Made by a program: the position numbers and the translations under genes. The notes beneath the pieces are model-generated. The model was not told the origin of the DNA, searched no databases, and saw only the letters and a list, made by a program, of their open reading frames with translations. From NCBI RefSeq assembly GCF_009674825.1, contig NZ_WKJH01000002.1:62001-126000 (forward strand): a DNA stretch of 64,000 nucleotides. Reading direction: 5' to 3'. Shown one piece after another: positions 10,009 through 19,654 of this stretch (position 1 is the first letter of the stretch; each line of letters begins with the position of its first letter). The DNA is from Maribacter luteus (lineage in GTDB: Bacteria > Bacteroidota > Bacteroidia > Flavobacteriales > Flavobacteriaceae).

Positions 10009-10622
10009 CTTTTAATGGTTACATAAGCATTCTTATGACCAGGAACACAACCTTTAACTACTAAAAGATTTTTCTCTGGAACTACTTTTAAAACTTTCAG
10101 GTTCTGAACTGTCACTTTTTCACCACCCATTCTACCGGCCATTTTCATACCCTTGAATACTCTTGCAGGATAAGAAGCGGCACCGATGGAACCAGGAGCC
10201 CTTAGTCTGTTATGTTGACCGTGCGTAGCCTGTCCAACACCTCCAAAACCGTGTCTTTTAACAACACCTTGAAAACCTTTTCCTTTTGATGTTCCTATAA
10301 CATCAACAAATTCACCTTCTACAAACACATCAACACCTACGGTGTCCCCTAGTTTGTATTCACCTTCAAAACCTTGGAATTCAGCGACTTTTTTCTTGGG
10401 AGAAGTACCTGCTTTCTTAAAATGGCCCAGTTCGGCCTTGATTGCACGTTTTTCTGCCTTGTCATCGAAACCAAGCTGAAGGGCATTATACCCGTCGACC
10501 TCTTCGGTTCTGACTTGGGTAATTACGCATGGCCCTGCTTCAATGACAGTACAAGGAATATTCTTCCCGTTCTCGTCGAAGATGCTGGTCATACCTACTT
10601 TTTTACCTATTAACCCAGACAT
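9999..10622 (-). CDS. rplC: 50S ribosomal protein L3 (uL3)
   Basis: A 207-aa protein beginning [20 protein letters not shown], with the signature region [20 protein letters not shown] then [15 protein letters not shown], which reaches toward the peptidyl-transferase centre. L3 is one of two proteins that initiate 50S assembly. It is the first gene after the 231-bp break that follows rpsJ, and an intrinsic terminator ends 36 bp upstream of its ATG. Confidence 0.97.
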   Translation of the reverse strand: MSGLIGKKVGMTSIFDENGKNIPCTVIEAGPCVITQVRTEEVDGYNALQLGFDDKAEKRAIKAELGHFKKAGTSPKKKVAEFQGFEGEYKLGDTVGVDVFVEGEFVDVIGTSKGKGFQGVVKRHGFGGVGQATHGQHNRLRAPGSIGAASYPARVFKGMKMAGRMGGEKVTVQNLKVLKVVPEKNLLVVKGCVPGHKNAYVTIKRWQ

Positions 10623-10658
10623 ATTATTACTATTTATTAATTACTATTAATTCTTTTC

Positions 10659-10690
10659 AAAAAAACAGGGCCAAAAATAATTCAGCCCTG
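10659..10690 (-). terminator. Intrinsic terminator or attenuator between rpsJ and rplC
   Basis: On the reverse strand CAGGGC (10690-10685) and GCCCTG (10671-10666) form a perfect 6-bp GC-rich stem with a 13-nt loop. It is followed immediately by seven Ts (10665-10659). This is the layout of a Rho-independent terminator for transcripts coming from rpsJ. All genes on both sides are on the same strand, so it should act as a partial terminator or attenuator rather than an operon end. Confidence 0.7.
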
Positions 10691-10742
10691 AATTTATCTT
10701 TGATTCCGTTTTTCCCTCGCACGCAGCTTGGGACATGTTACC

Positions 10743-10757
10743 CTGAACTTCATTCAG
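10743..10757. repeat. Small REP-like palindrome in the rpsJ-rplC gap
   Basis: CTGAA and TTCAG flank a 5-nt spacer, within a stretch reading ccctgaacttcattcagagt. The sequence resembles the short dispersed CCCTGAA...TTCAG intergenic palindromes that I recall from flavobacterial genomes. No second copy was noticed in this window, so the repeat nature is inferred. Confidence 0.35.
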
Positions 10758-10821
10758 AGTCCGTTTTGCAAATTTTAAGTCTTGAAACTAACAATTTACC
10801 TGAAATGTTTGCCCAACACCC

Positions 10822-10843
10822 TTCCTCTTAAAAAAAAGAGGAA
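10822..10843. promoter_or_regulatory. 8-bp perfect hairpin just after rpsJ
   Basis: TTCCTCTT (10822-10829) and AAGAGGAA (10836-10843) form a perfect 8-bp stem around six As. In the rpsJ transcript this is a U6-loop hairpin starting about 10 nt after the rpsJ stop codon. No T-tract follows on either strand, so it is not a classical terminator; it may stabilise or process the mRNA end. Confidence 0.5.
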
Positions 10844-10853
10844 TCTGTAATCC

Positions 10854-11159
10854 TTATACCTTGATCTCAACTTCAACACCACTAGGAAGCTCTAACTTCA
10901 TTAAGGCATCGATAGTTTTGGATGAAGAACTATAAATATCCAACAAACGCTTATAAGAGCTTAGTTGGAATTGTTCCCTTGACTTTTTGTTCACGTGTGG
11001 CGAACGCAACACGGTAAAAATCTTTTTATGTGTTGGCAAAGGTATTGGCCCTGTAACAACAGCACCCGTAGTCTTTACCGTTTTAACGATTTTTTCTGCA
11101 GACTTATCTACTAGATTATGATCGTATGACTTTAGTTTTATTCTGATTTTTTGACTCAT
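10854..11159 (-). CDS. rpsJ: 30S ribosomal protein S10 (uS10, NusE)
   Basis: A 101-aa protein starting [20 protein letters not shown] with the signature [21 protein letters not shown]10 belongs to the 30S head and, as NusE, to transcription antitermination complexes and to NusG-mediated coupling. It lies 10 bp after fusA and is the last gene before the 231-bp gap. Its antitermination role is of interest given the terminator downstream. Confidence 0.98.
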   Translation of the reverse strand: MSQKIRIKLKSYDHNLVDKSAEKIVKTVKTTGAVVTGPIPLPTHKKIFTVLRSPHVNKKSREQFQLSSYKRLLDIYSSSSKTIDALMKLELPSGVEVEIKV

Positions 11160-11169
11160 CTTCTTAAAA

Positions 11170-13302
11170 TTAAGCGGTTACGCCTTTAGCTGCTTTAATT
11201 ACTTCATCTGCAATATTAGAGGGTGTTTCCGCATAGTGCGAGAACTCCATAGTAGATGTTGCTCTACCGGATGAAAGTGTTCTCAAAGAAGTAACATAAC
11301 CGAACATCTCTGAAAGAGGCACAGTACCCTTTACAACTTTAGAACCGGCCCTATCACTCATATCTGAAATAGTACCCCTTCTTCGGTTTAAATCCCCAAC
11401 GATATCACCCATGTTTTCTTCAGGAGTCAATACCTCAAGCTTCATAATAGGCTCCATGATTACGGCACCAGCAGCTTTACCTGCCGCTTTATAACCCATT
11501 TTTGCAGCCAACTCAAAAGACAATGCATCCGAATCCACTGGGTGGAAAGAACCGTCTTTAAGCACAACCTTCATGGTATCCATTTCATACCCTGCAAGAG
11601 GGCCATTTTTCATTGCCGCGATAAAACCTTTCTCTACGGACGGTATAAATTCTTTTGGAATACGACCACCTTTGATTTCATCAACAAACTGAAGACCATC
11701 TCCTTCGAAATCCTCATCAGCAGGTCCCATTTCAAATACAATATCACCGAATTTACCTCTACCACCGGATTGCTTTTTATAAGTTTCCCTATGTGATGCA
11801 GTCTTGGTAAGTGCTTCTTTATATTCTACCTGAGGTTCACCTTGATTTACCTCTACTTTGAATTCACGTCTTAAACGATCAACGATAATATCTAAATGAA
11901 GCTCTCCCATTCCGGATATAATTGTTTGACCTGAAGATTCGTCGGTCTTTACTTGGAAAGTTGGATCCTCTTCAGCCAATTTAGCCAAAGCCATACCCAA
12001 TTTATCAACATCAACCTTCGTCTTAGGCTCAACAGCTATACCAATTACAGGATCAGGAAAATCCATACTTTCAAGTACGATAGGATGTTTTTCAGCCGAC
12101 ATGGTATCCCCGGTTTTAATATCTTTAAAACCTACAGCCGCACCTATATCCCCTGCTTCGATATAATCGATCGCATTTTGTTTATTGGAATGCATTTGGT
12201 AAATACGAGAAATTCGTTCTTTTTTACCAGACCTATTGTTCAAAATATACGAACCAGCATCCAATCTACCAGAATAAGTTCTAAAGAATGCCAACCTACC
12301 CACAAAAGGATCGGTCGCAATTTTGAACGCCAAAGCAGCAAATGGCTCCTTTACATCTGGCTTACGGGTTTCTGGCTTCTCCGTTTCGGGATTAATACCA
12401 ACGATATCATCCTTATCCAAAGGAGAAGGCAAATACCTACAAACGGCATCCAATAAAAACTGAACCCCTTTATTTTTAAATGAAGAACCGCAAATCATAG
12501 GAATAATTGCCCTATCCATAACGGCAGCCCTTAATGCAGCATGCACTTCATCTTCAGTAATGGAATCTTCATCCTCGAAGAATTTTTCCATTAAGTTTTC
12601 ATCATACTCAGCTACGGCTTCAATCAAGGCAGCACGGTATTCATGTACCTCTTCCTTCATCTCCTCTGGAATATCCACAACATCAAAGGTAGAACCAAAA
12701 TTCTCATCGTGCCAAACTATGGCCCTATTTTTGGCCAAATCAACGATACCCCTAAAATCAGCTTCTTCACCAATAGGCAAAACAATAGGCACAGCATTGG
12801 AACCTAACATTTCTTTAACCTGCTTGCTAACCATTAAAAAGTTAGACCCTTGACGGTCCATCTTATTAACGAAACCAATCCTTGGAACCTTATAGTTGTC
12901 AGCCAACCTCCAGTTCGTCTCTGACTGAGGCTCAACACCATCAACAGCACTGAACAAGAAGACCAACCCATCAAGAACACGCAACGAACGATTCACCTCC
13001 ACAGTAAAATCAACGTGTCCCGGAGTATCAATAATATTAAAATGATAAGGTTTTGTCTCATCAGTAACCTTACCATTCTTCATTGGGAAGTTCCATTCAC
13101 ATGTTGTCGCAGCAGAAGTTATGGTAATACCACGTTCCTGTTCCTGCTCCATCCAATCCATAGTGGCAGCACCATCGTGCACCTCTCCTATCTTATGACT
13201 AACCCCCGTATAAAACAAAATACGTTCGGTAGTCGTAGTTTTTCCAGCATCAATATGCGCTGCAATACCTATATTCCTTGTATATTTTAAATCTCTTGCC
13301 AT
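11170..13302 (-). CDS. fusA: Translation elongation factor G
   Basis: A 710-aa translocase GTPase of full length. G1 is [15 protein letters not shown] (about residues 15-29), switch II/G3 is DTPGHVDF and G4 is NKMD. Domain II, domain III ([20 protein letters not shown]), domain IV ([16 protein letters not shown]) and domain V ([20 protein letters not shown]) are all present. It catalyses GTP-dependent movement of tRNA and mRNA, and ribosome recycling with RRF. It sits 6 bp after rpsG and 10 bp before rpsJ in the str order. Confidence 0.98.
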   Translation of the reverse strand: MARDLKYTRNIGIAAHIDAGKTTTTERILFYTGVSHKIGEVHDGAATMDWMEQEQERGITITSAATTCEWNFPMKNGKVTDETKPYHFNIIDTPGHVDFTVEVNRSLRVLDGLVFLFSAVDGVEPQSETNWRLADNYKVPRIGFVNKMDRQGSNFLMVSKQVKEMLGSNAVPIVLPIGEEADFRGIVDLAKNRAIVWHDENFGSTFDVVDIPEEMKEEVHEYRAALIEAVAEYDENLMEKFFEDEDSITEDEVHAALRAAVMDRAIIPMICGSSFKNKGVQFLLDAVCRYLPSPLDKDDIVGINPETEKPETRKPDVKEPFAALAFKIATDPFVGRLAFFRTYSGRLDAGSYILNNRSGKKERISRIYQMHSNKQNAIDYIEAGDIGAAVGFKDIKTGDTMSAEKHPIVLESMDFPDPVIGIAVEPKTKVDVDKLGMALAKLAEEDPTFQVKTDESSGQTIISGMGELHLDIIVDRLRREFKVEVNQGEPQVEYKEALTKTASHRETYKKQSGGRGKFGDIVFEMGPADEDFEGDGLQFVDEIKGGRIPKEFIPSVEKGFIAAMKNGPLAGYEMDTMKVVLKDGSFHPVDSDALSFELAAKMGYKAAGKAAGAVIMEPIMKLEVLTPEENMGDIVGDLNRRRGTISDMSDRAGSKVVKGTVPLSEMFGYVTSLRTLSSGRATSTMEFSHYAETPSNIADEVIKAAKGVTA

Positions 13303-13308
13303 TTCTGA

Positions 13309-13785
13309 TTAAAATCTAAAGTGAGAGAATGCTTTGTTTGCTTCGGCCATCTTGTGCGTATCAACCCTTTTCTTAACAGCAGCGCCTTCTTCTTTTGAAG
13401 CCGCCAAAATCTCAGCAGCCAATTTTTGGGCCATACCTTTCTCATTACGCTTACGCGCAAAACTGATAAGCCACTTCATTGCTGTGGAAATTTTCCTGTC
13501 CGGTCTGATTTGCATAGGAATCTGGAAGGTAGCCCCACCAACTCTCCTACTTCTTACCTCTACATGAGGCATAACATTGGAAAGCGCGTCTTTCCACAAC
13601 TCCAATGCCGTTTTCTCCTCATCCGTATTTTTAGATTCTACAATATCTATCGCATCATAAAATACACTGAATGCCACTGACTTCTTACCGTCCCACATCA
13701 TCATATTGACGAAACGAGTCACCAATTGATCGTTAAACCTAGGATCTGGTAATATCGGTCTTTTCTTTGCCTGTCTTTTTCTCAT
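13309..13785 (-). CDS. rpsG: 30S ribosomal protein S7 (uS7)
   Basis: A 158-aa protein with the S7 start [20 protein letters not shown] and the motif [21 protein letters not shown]7 nucleates assembly of the 30S head and contacts the E-site tRNA. In enterobacteria it autoregulates the str operon; no matching mRNA element was recognised here. The gap to rpsL is 24 bp and to fusA 6 bp. Confidence 0.98.
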   Translation of the reverse strand: MRKRQAKKRPILPDPRFNDQLVTRFVNMMMWDGKKSVAFSVFYDAIDIVESKNTDEEKTALELWKDALSNVMPHVEVRSRRVGGATFQIPMQIRPDRKISTAMKWLISFARKRNEKGMAQKLAAEILAASKEEGAAVKKRVDTHKMAEANKAFSHFRF

Positions 13786-13809
13786 TACTGTCTTTTAAAA
13801 AAGTTTAGA

Positions 13810-14184
13810 TTACTTCTTAGGTCTTTTTGCCCCATACTTAGACCTACGCTGGGTTCTTCCAGCAACACCAGCAGTATCCAAGGCACCTCGGACAATATGA
13901 TATCTAACACCTGGCAAATCTTTTACTCTTCCGCCTCTTACCAATACTATCGAGTGCTCTTGCAAGTTGTGTCCTTCACCTGGAATGTAAGCGTTCACTT
14001 CCTTTCCATTGGTCAACCTTACCCTTGCAACTTTACGCATTGCAGAGTTTGGCTTCTTGGGAGTAGTTGTATATACCCTAGTACATACACCTCTCCTTTG
14101 AGGACACGAATCCAAAGCAGCCGATTTACTCTTCTTGGTAATCGAGGCCCTTCCTTTTCGTACTAATTGTGAAATTGTTGGCAT
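13810..14184 (-). CDS. rpsL: 30S ribosomal protein S12 (uS12)
   Basis: A 124-aa protein. The open frame extends 27 codons further upstream, but the start at [14 protein letters not shown] (ATG at 14182-14184) gives the standard S12 length, and the upstream part overlaps the promoter. The decoding-centre loops [18 protein letters not shown] and [17 protein letters not shown] are conserved. The lysines equivalent to K43 and K88 of E. coli are both present, as in streptomycin-sensitive strains. It is the first gene of the superoperon. Confidence 0.98.
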   Translation of the reverse strand: MPTISQLVRKGRASITKKSKSAALDSCPQRRGVCTRVYTTTPKKPNSAMRKVARVRLTNGKEVNAYIPGEGHNLQEHSIVLVRGGRVKDLPGVRYHIVRGALDTAGVAGRTQRRSKYGAKRPKK

Positions 14185-14229
14185 ACTATATATAATGTAT
14201 AAATATTTTACCCTTCGTTTAAGGGCTGG

Positions 14230-14260
14230 CAAATGTAGTAATATTTCATTATAATTCAAA
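14230..14260 (-). promoter_or_regulatory. Bacteroidota-type sigma-A promoter of the ribosomal superoperon
   Basis: On the reverse strand TTTG (14260-14257), a 19-nt spacer and TACATTTG (14237-14230) match the Bacteroidota consensus TTTG-N19-TAnnTTTG exactly. It lies about 46 bp ahead of the rpsL ATG, giving a short leader. It also argues against the longer rpsL reading frame, which would run through it. Confidence 0.85.
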
Positions 14261-14598
14261 TACATATGGATTAATTTTGAAGTTTTTTTTGACCACGTTC
14301 TTCAATTGGCCTTGGCCCGTTTTCAGAACAACCTTGCCTTCCTTACTATTAACGCAAAATCACACGCTACATTAAATGCATATTTTATTGCACTTTAGCG
14401 TACTTTTTGTTGTGTTTTTCAATGTTTTTTATCATTTCATCAGTTTGTTTGGAATATTTTGAACTATCTCTATTTTATAACAATAATCATTGTATTAGTT
14501 GTATTATTTACAAGAAACCCAAAATATCATTTAAATAAACTTGCGTTATTAACTTTATATTAAGATTTTAGCCGCCAACTAATTCAAATATCATAAAA
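14261..14598. other. Divergent intergenic region with the first SusC upstream cassette
   Basis: This AT-rich region lies between the divergent rpsL and the first SusC gene. From 14420 to the ATG at 14599 it closely matches 19655-19834 upstream of the second SusC gene. The match is almost gapless (179 versus 180 bp) and about 85-90% identical by eye. The best-kept part is aactttatattaagatttt close to the start codon. No clear TTTG/TAnnTTTG pair was found on the plus strand, so the promoter may need another sigma factor. Confidence 0.6.
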
Positions 14599-14928
14599 AT
14601 GAAAACAAATTTAAGTGGAATCTTAACGCTGCTATTAGCGTTTGTAATGAACATTTCGTTCGCGCAGGAGAAAATGATTTCCGGTACGATTACAGACCAA
14701 GATGGTCTGCCGTTGCCAGGGGTCAATATTGTTGTACTTGGTACCACAACTGGAACACAGTCTGATTTTGACGGACTATATTCTATCAGTGCAGCAGAAG
14801 GACAAACGCTTCTCTTTACTTATGTAGGTCAGAAAGACATAAGAAAAGTAATCGGTTCGGGCAATTCACTAAACATTCAAATGGAAGATGATGCACAAGC
14901 ACTGGACGAGGTTATAGTTGTAGCTTAT
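14420..14928 (+). repeat. Direct repeat copy A: SusC upstream region plus 5' coding cassette
   Basis: Copy A of a block of about 510 bp that recurs at 19655-20164 in the same orientation. It covers about 180 bp upstream and the first 330 coding bases (signal peptide and N-terminal extension domain). Two perfect matches of 38 bp (14593-14630) and 37 bp (14676-14712) lie inside it. Beyond it the two SusC genes diverge strongly. Confidence 0.85.
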
Positions 14929-17802
14929 GGTACACAAAAAAGAGAATCTATTACAGGTTCAGTTAGCGTCATCAAATCAGATCAAATTGAAAATGCTACA
15001 TTCTCTAACCCCGTTAAAAGTTTAGAAGGTTTAGTATCAGGACTAAGAGTTATTCAAGCAAATGGACAACCAGGATCAGACCCATTGATTAGAATTAGAG
15101 GTTTTGGATCCATTAATGCTGATAGCTCTCCTCTTATTGTACTTGATGGGGTTCCGTATTCTGGAAGCCTAAGTAGTATAAATCCGCAAGACATTGAATC
15201 TACAACGGTTTTAAAAGATGCATCTTCGACATCATTATACGGTAATAAAGCATCCAATGGTGTTTTATTAATTACTACAAAAAGCGGTAAAAAGAATAGA
15301 AAACCAAAAATCAGTATAGATACTAGATATGGTTTGACCCAAAGGGCTACTAAAGAATATAACATTACCGAAACACCTCAAGAGTTTTATGAAGCATATC
15401 ACAGTGTATTAACCAACTCGGAGTTTTATAGTCAAAATGTAGCAGGCACCCCAATAACTATAGAACAAGCAAGACAATTTGCTTCAGATAATTTAATTGA
15501 TAGATTAGGTTATAATTTATATGATGTTGCTGATAATGTTTTAATTGACCCCACAACTGGTAAACTCAACTCTTCTGCTAATTTATTGGTTGATGATAAA
15601 TGGGAGGATGCGTTATTTAGAAACAATGCTTCTTTTAGCTCTACCAATTTGAATATATCCGGAGGATCAGAAAATATTGACTATTATTTCTCTTTGGGAA
15701 CTGAAGAAAATAACGGCTACACCGTAAGAAGCAATTTTAAAAGACACACCGCTAGATTAAAAGTAAACGCAACTAATATAGCTGATATTTTCACTTTAAC
15801 AGGTGACGTTGCTTATGCAAAATCCAAAAGTCAAGCTGTACCAAGTACTGTTGATGCAGCAGGTGTACCAACTACAAACTTTGCAAATGCATTTTTCTGG
15901 AATAGAAGAATTGCACCAATTTATCCTGTTTATCAATATGATGAAAACTGGAATCACATATTAAACCCAAATAACCCTAATGGTTATGCTTATGATTTTG
16001 GTCAGCCACAAATCTTTGCTGACGGCACAACTAGAGGCCCAAGAAACTATGCTCCAGGAGAGCACCCTCTTGCTGTAATTGAAAACTCAATAGACACAAA
16101 CGATAGAGATAACTTTAATGCAGCCTTAAGAGCTCAAGTAGACTTACCTTTCGGTTTTAAATTTCAATATGTAATGAACTACTTAACCGAAGTTGATAAA
16201 GGTATAGATTTCACCAAACCAGGAGCAGGGGCTTTTGCAGCTGCCAATAATGGTTTATTAACAAATAACAGAGATGATTTTTCTGCTTTTACCAATCAGC
16301 AATTATTGACTTGGAACAAAGAATTTGGAGCACATAGTTTTGATGTGCTTTTGGGCCATGAAACTTACGAAGAAAAATTCACTACACTTTCACTATCTAA
16401 AAGAAATATAATTGGAGACTTTAGTCCTGTTTTAGATAACACGTCCGTATATGCTTCAGCCAGCAACTACAATACAAATTACATTACTGAAGGTTACTTC
16501 TCAAGATTTATTTATGGTTTAGATAATACTTACTACGTAAACCTAACAGCAAGACATGATGCCTCATCAGTTTTCCATCCAGATGCACGTTGGGGTACAT
16601 TTTGGTCTGCTGGCGCTTCTTGGATGATTAGCAATGAGGATTTCTTAAGTGATTCTTCAACTATCAATTATGCTAAATTAGCCTTAAACTACGGGACAAC
16701 TGGAAACGATAGAATATTTTACGAAGGTACCGCTACAAGAAACTTGGTTGCCTATGAAAATCAATATGCAATTGATGAAAACAATGGACAGCTTACCCAA
16801 ACTCTTTATAGCCTAGGAAGTAAAGACATTACTTGGGAAAAAGCAGGGAGTCTTGACATTGCCTATGAAATGAGTTTATTCAATAGCCTCAATTTATCAT
16901 TAGGATACTATAGAAAAAAATCAGAAGACTTATTATTCAACAACCCATTACAATTATCTACAGGACAGGCTTCTAGACCAGAAAACTTTGGCTCTATGGT
17001 CAATAGCGGTTTTGAAGCTGAGGTTGCATGGAACGCTGTTAAAAAAGAAAAATTCAATGTTTCTTTCAATGCTAACGTTTCTACACTTAAAAATGAAATC
17101 ACTGAATTACCAAGGGATTCTATCCAATCTGGCAACTTCCGTAGAGTGGTAGGAAAAAGTATTTACGATTATTTCATGGTACAATCGGCTGGTGTAAACC
17201 CAGATAATGGTAACGCTCAGTATTACACTACTGACGAGACTACCAATGAAAGAATAATAACTGAAGATTATGCAGATGCCGCAAGCAATGGAAGAGCATT
17301 TTTAGATAAAACCGCTATACCGGACATTACAGGTGGTTTTGGCGCTAACATAGCATTAGGCAACTTTTCCCTTGGATTACAATTTGCTTACCAAATAGGC
17401 GGATACGGTATAGACAATGAGTATTATAGCTTGTTAGGTGCTACACAAAACGTAACAAACTTTGCCGACTATAACAAAACCTGGACCGTGGACAACCCAA
17501 CCGCTAGCTTACCAAGAGTTGACCCACTAAGTCCTGATCAATATAGATTATCCGACATGTGGCTTGTAGATCTTAGTTACTTAAGTTTGAATAACATAAA
17601 CTTGGGTTATACACTTCAAACAGAAGCCCTAAAAAAATATCACATAGAGAATATAAGACTATATGGAACAATCAACAACGCATTTTTGTTATACAGAGAT
17701 AGACAAGGTTATGACCCACGTCTTAACTCAGTAGGATCTTCTTCGGCTGAGTATGGAGCCAACAGAACTATTGCTTTTGGTGTCAACATAAATCTTAATT
17801 AA
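14599..17802 (+). CDS. SusC/RagA-family TonB-dependent outer-membrane receptor (pair 1)
   Basis: A 1067-aa protein: signal peptide 1-22 (ending NISFA), carboxypeptidase-D-like N-terminal extension about 24-97 (ITDQDGLPLPGVN, GTQSDFDGLYSI), TonB-box-like DEVIVVAYGTQKR, plug with IRIRGFGSI and SPLIVLDGVPY (about 115-215), then a long beta-barrel. SusC proteins import large ligands across the outer membrane using TonB energy, closed by a SusD lid. Its SusD partner begins 5 bp downstream. The last residues (FGVNINLN) lack the terminal aromatic residue seen in the other two SusC proteins here. The ligand cannot be told from the sequence. Confidence 0.93.
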   Translation: MKTNLSGILTLLLAFVMNISFAQEKMISGTITDQDGLPLPGVNIVVLGTTTGTQSDFDGLYSISAAEGQTLLFTYVGQKDIRKVIGSGNSLNIQMEDDAQALDEVIVVAYGTQKRESITGSVSVIKSDQIENATFSNPVKSLEGLVSGLRVIQANGQPGSDPLIRIRGFGSINADSSPLIVLDGVPYSGSLSSINPQDIESTTVLKDASSTSLYGNKASNGVLLITTKSGKKNRKPKISIDTRYGLTQRATKEYNITETPQEFYEAYHSVLTNSEFYSQNVAGTPITIEQARQFASDNLIDRLGYNLYDVADNVLIDPTTGKLNSSANLLVDDKWEDALFRNNASFSSTNLNISGGSENIDYYFSLGTEENNGYTVRSNFKRHTARLKVNATNIADIFTLTGDVAYAKSKSQAVPSTVDAAGVPTTNFANAFFWNRRIAPIYPVYQYDENWNHILNPNNPNGYAYDFGQPQIFADGTTRGPRNYAPGEHPLAVIENSIDTNDRDNFNAALRAQVDLPFGFKFQYVMNYLTEVDKGIDFTKPGAGAFAAANNGLLTNNRDDFSAFTNQQLLTWNKEFGAHSFDVLLGHETYEEKFTTLSLSKRNIIGDFSPVLDNTSVYASASNYNTNYITEGYFSRFIYGLDNTYYVNLTARHDASSVFHPDARWGTFWSAGASWMISNEDFLSDSSTINYAKLALNYGTTGNDRIFYEGTATRNLVAYENQYAIDENNGQLTQTLYSLGSKDITWEKAGSLDIAYEMSLFNSLNLSLGYYRKKSEDLLFNNPLQLSTGQASRPENFGSMVNSGFEAEVAWNAVKKEKFNVSFNANVSTLKNEITELPRDSIQSGNFRRVVGKSIYDYFMVQSAGVNPDNGNAQYYTTDETTNERIITEDYADAASNGRAFLDKTAIPDITGGFGANIALGNFSLGLQFAYQIGGYGIDNEYYSLLGATQNVTNFADYNKTWTVDNPTASLPRVDPLSPDQYRLSDMWLVDLSYLSLNNINLGYTLQTEALKKYHIENIRLYGTINNAFLLYRDRQGYDPRLNSVGSSSAEYGANRTIAFGVNINLN

Positions 17803-17807
17803 AAAAA

Positions 17808-19292
17808 ATGAAAAAGATGAAAAAAAATAAACTTACAAAAATGAATTTTAGCAAATACTTTGCTCTCTTCATCACCATAACACTTTTTATTTCGTGTGCA
17901 GATTTTGATAGAGATTTTGAAGAGGAAAGATACTACACTTCCTCACATGCTGAAGAAAACAACGCCGCTGGTGGTACCGTTGGTTTGCAAGCACTTGACG
18001 GCGCAATATTATCGTACCTAAGAGATGGAGAAAGTTCAACTGATGAATTTGGAATTAAAGCCGTTGACTTAGGAATGGATTTAAGGAGTAATGATATGGA
18101 CATGAGTACAAACACCTGGTTTGGTGCTTATAATAATTATGATAATATTATTCTCACTTCTAACGACAATGAATTCATCTGGGAGTTCTTCTACAAGGTA
18201 ATAAACAATGCTAACGGTATTATTAATACAATTCCGGAAGATTCCCCTGAAGAAACTTTAATTTTCAAATATAAATCGCATGCCTATAGGGCAATAGCAT
18301 ATTTCTACCTATTAAGAATTTACCAACACACAAGAGCAGATGATTCTACAGAAGCTATTCCTATTGATTTTGGTGATTTTGTTGGCCAGCCTAAATCTAC
18401 TGTAGGCGAAGTAAAGCAACTTATTTTAGAAGATTTATCTCTAGCCTATAACGGCTTAGAAAACCACGCAAGAGCATCAAAACAAGAAGTTGACGCTAGT
18501 GTAGTTGCTGCCTATCTAGCACGTTATTATTTAACATATGAAAACTGGACTGAAGCAGAAAAATATGCAGATATAGCAATGTCTGTAGGCAGTATAGAAA
18601 GTGATGTAATGCACGGTTTTGACGAACTTTCATTATCTGAAGTCATCTGGGGTGCCGAAGTTACGGAAGCAACAAGTGAAGTATACGCATCTTTCTTTTC
18701 TCACACAAGTCAAATAAACGATGGGTATAGTGGTTGGAATCACTTTAAAACCGTCAACTCTAACCTTTATAACATGATACCGGATACTGATGTTAGAAAA
18801 GGATGGTTTGCAGACCAAGAGTATGACCCTGGTGTAATTATAGTACCAGGTACTTGGGGGCACTATAACATAACCCCAAAGTATACTAGCTTAAAATTTA
18901 TTGCAGAACCAGGTCCTGGAGTTTTTATTGGTGATTATATTTATTTAAGAAATACAGAATTTTACCTAACTAAAGCAGAAGCCTTAGCGAGACAAAATAA
19001 AGATACCGATGCTCAGCAAGTTCTTTTTGACCTAAATTCTGTAAGAGATGAAAACTATACGTTATCCACTAAAACAGGTCAAGATTTAATTGATGAAATT
19101 TTAATGTATAGACGTATTGAATTATGGGGAGATGGCGTAGCTTCTTTTGATATGGCAAGATTGGGTACTGGACTGAACAGGCAAGATGGCAGGGAAAACC
19201 TAGTAATGCCCGGGGCAGATTTAGTTATTCCCGCTTTAGATGCAAAAATGATATACCAAATACCTATTGCAGAGGTTGATGCTGAAAACTAA
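17808..19292 (+). CDS. SusD/RagB-family nutrient-binding outer-membrane lipoprotein (pair 1)
   Basis: A 494-aa lipoprotein with a signal peptide ending at the lipobox LFIS-Cys30 when started at 17808. ATGs at 17817 and 17841 are also possible, and no Shine-Dalgarno sequence decides. The TPR-like SusD fold is suggested by HAYRAIAYFYLLRIYQH, DASVVAAYLARYYLTYENW and the late LRNTEFYLTKAEALARQN. The C-terminal LMYRRIELWGDGVASFDMAR is a common SusD motif. It acts as the ligand-binding lid of the SusC barrel encoded 5 bp upstream. A terminator follows at 19313. Confidence 0.92.
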   Translation: MKKMKKNKLTKMNFSKYFALFITITLFISCADFDRDFEEERYYTSSHAEENNAAGGTVGLQALDGAILSYLRDGESSTDEFGIKAVDLGMDLRSNDMDMSTNTWFGAYNNYDNIILTSNDNEFIWEFFYKVINNANGIINTIPEDSPEETLIFKYKSHAYRAIAYFYLLRIYQHTRADDSTEAIPIDFGDFVGQPKSTVGEVKQLILEDLSLAYNGLENHARASKQEVDASVVAAYLARYYLTYENWTEAEKYADIAMSVGSIESDVMHGFDELSLSEVIWGAEVTEATSEVYASFFSHTSQINDGYSGWNHFKTVNSNLYNMIPDTDVRKGWFADQEYDPGVIIVPGTWGHYNITPKYTSLKFIAEPGPGVFIGDYIYLRNTEFYLTKAEALARQNKDTDAQQVLFDLNSVRDENYTLSTKTGQDLIDEILMYRRIELWGDGVASFDMARLGTGLNRQDGRENLVMPGADLVIPALDAKMIYQIPIAEVDAEN

Positions 19293-19312
19293 TCTATTTT
19301 AATTTTTTAATT

Positions 19313-19354
19313 AAAGAGGTCATCCATTAACATCTTGGACGACCTCTTTTTTTT
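19313..19354 (+). terminator. Intrinsic terminator after SusCD pair 1
   Basis: AAAGAGGTC (19313-19321) pairs with GACCTCTTT (19341-19349), with a 19-nt loop, and the T-run continues to 19354. It ends the first SusC-SusD transcript, so pair 1 and pair 2 are separate units. Confidence 0.85.
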
Positions 19355-19654
19355 ATGACTTTTTGGTTTTATAATGATATGATTAAAATTTAATAGCTAA
19401 CCTATAAGTTTTCAATCACCCTCATCACAAACCCATAGATATTATTTAATTGGCCAAAAGACTTTTACCAGCCAGAACTCGAGCGGCACGCTCAAAGAAT
19501 TCCACCCTATCCCCAAACCAGTCCAAATTACTTCAATCAAATCCAAACTAGATTCATTTTTCAAAGATTCATATACTTCCGAAAATATCCTTAACCACGC
19601 ACTACATTTAATGTAAAACTCAAACCCATTCACTTCACTTTATTTCGTACTTCA
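19355..19654. other. Intergenic stretch before the second SusC cassette
   Basis: About 300 bp of AT-rich DNA with no convincing gene. A short reverse-strand open frame (19442-19633) has no recognisable features and probably is chance. Near 19600 the words cacgcactacatttaatg resemble cacgctacattaaatg ahead of the first SusC gene, so the duplication probably began further upstream and has decayed there. Confidence 0.5.

Noticed and set aside
1-14184. tRNA or 5S rRNA genes within or beside the ribosomal operon
   Set aside because: No cloverleaf-like sequence was seen in any gap when read by eye on both strands.
13810-14265. Longer rpsL reading frame with 27 extra N-terminal residues
   Set aside because: It runs through the consensus promoter at 14230-14260; MPTISQ is the universal S12 start.
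19442-19633. Reverse-strand open frame of 63 codons ahead of SusC 2
   Set aside because: No recognisable feature, no promoter, and it overlaps a region with traces of the duplicated SusC upstream sequence.
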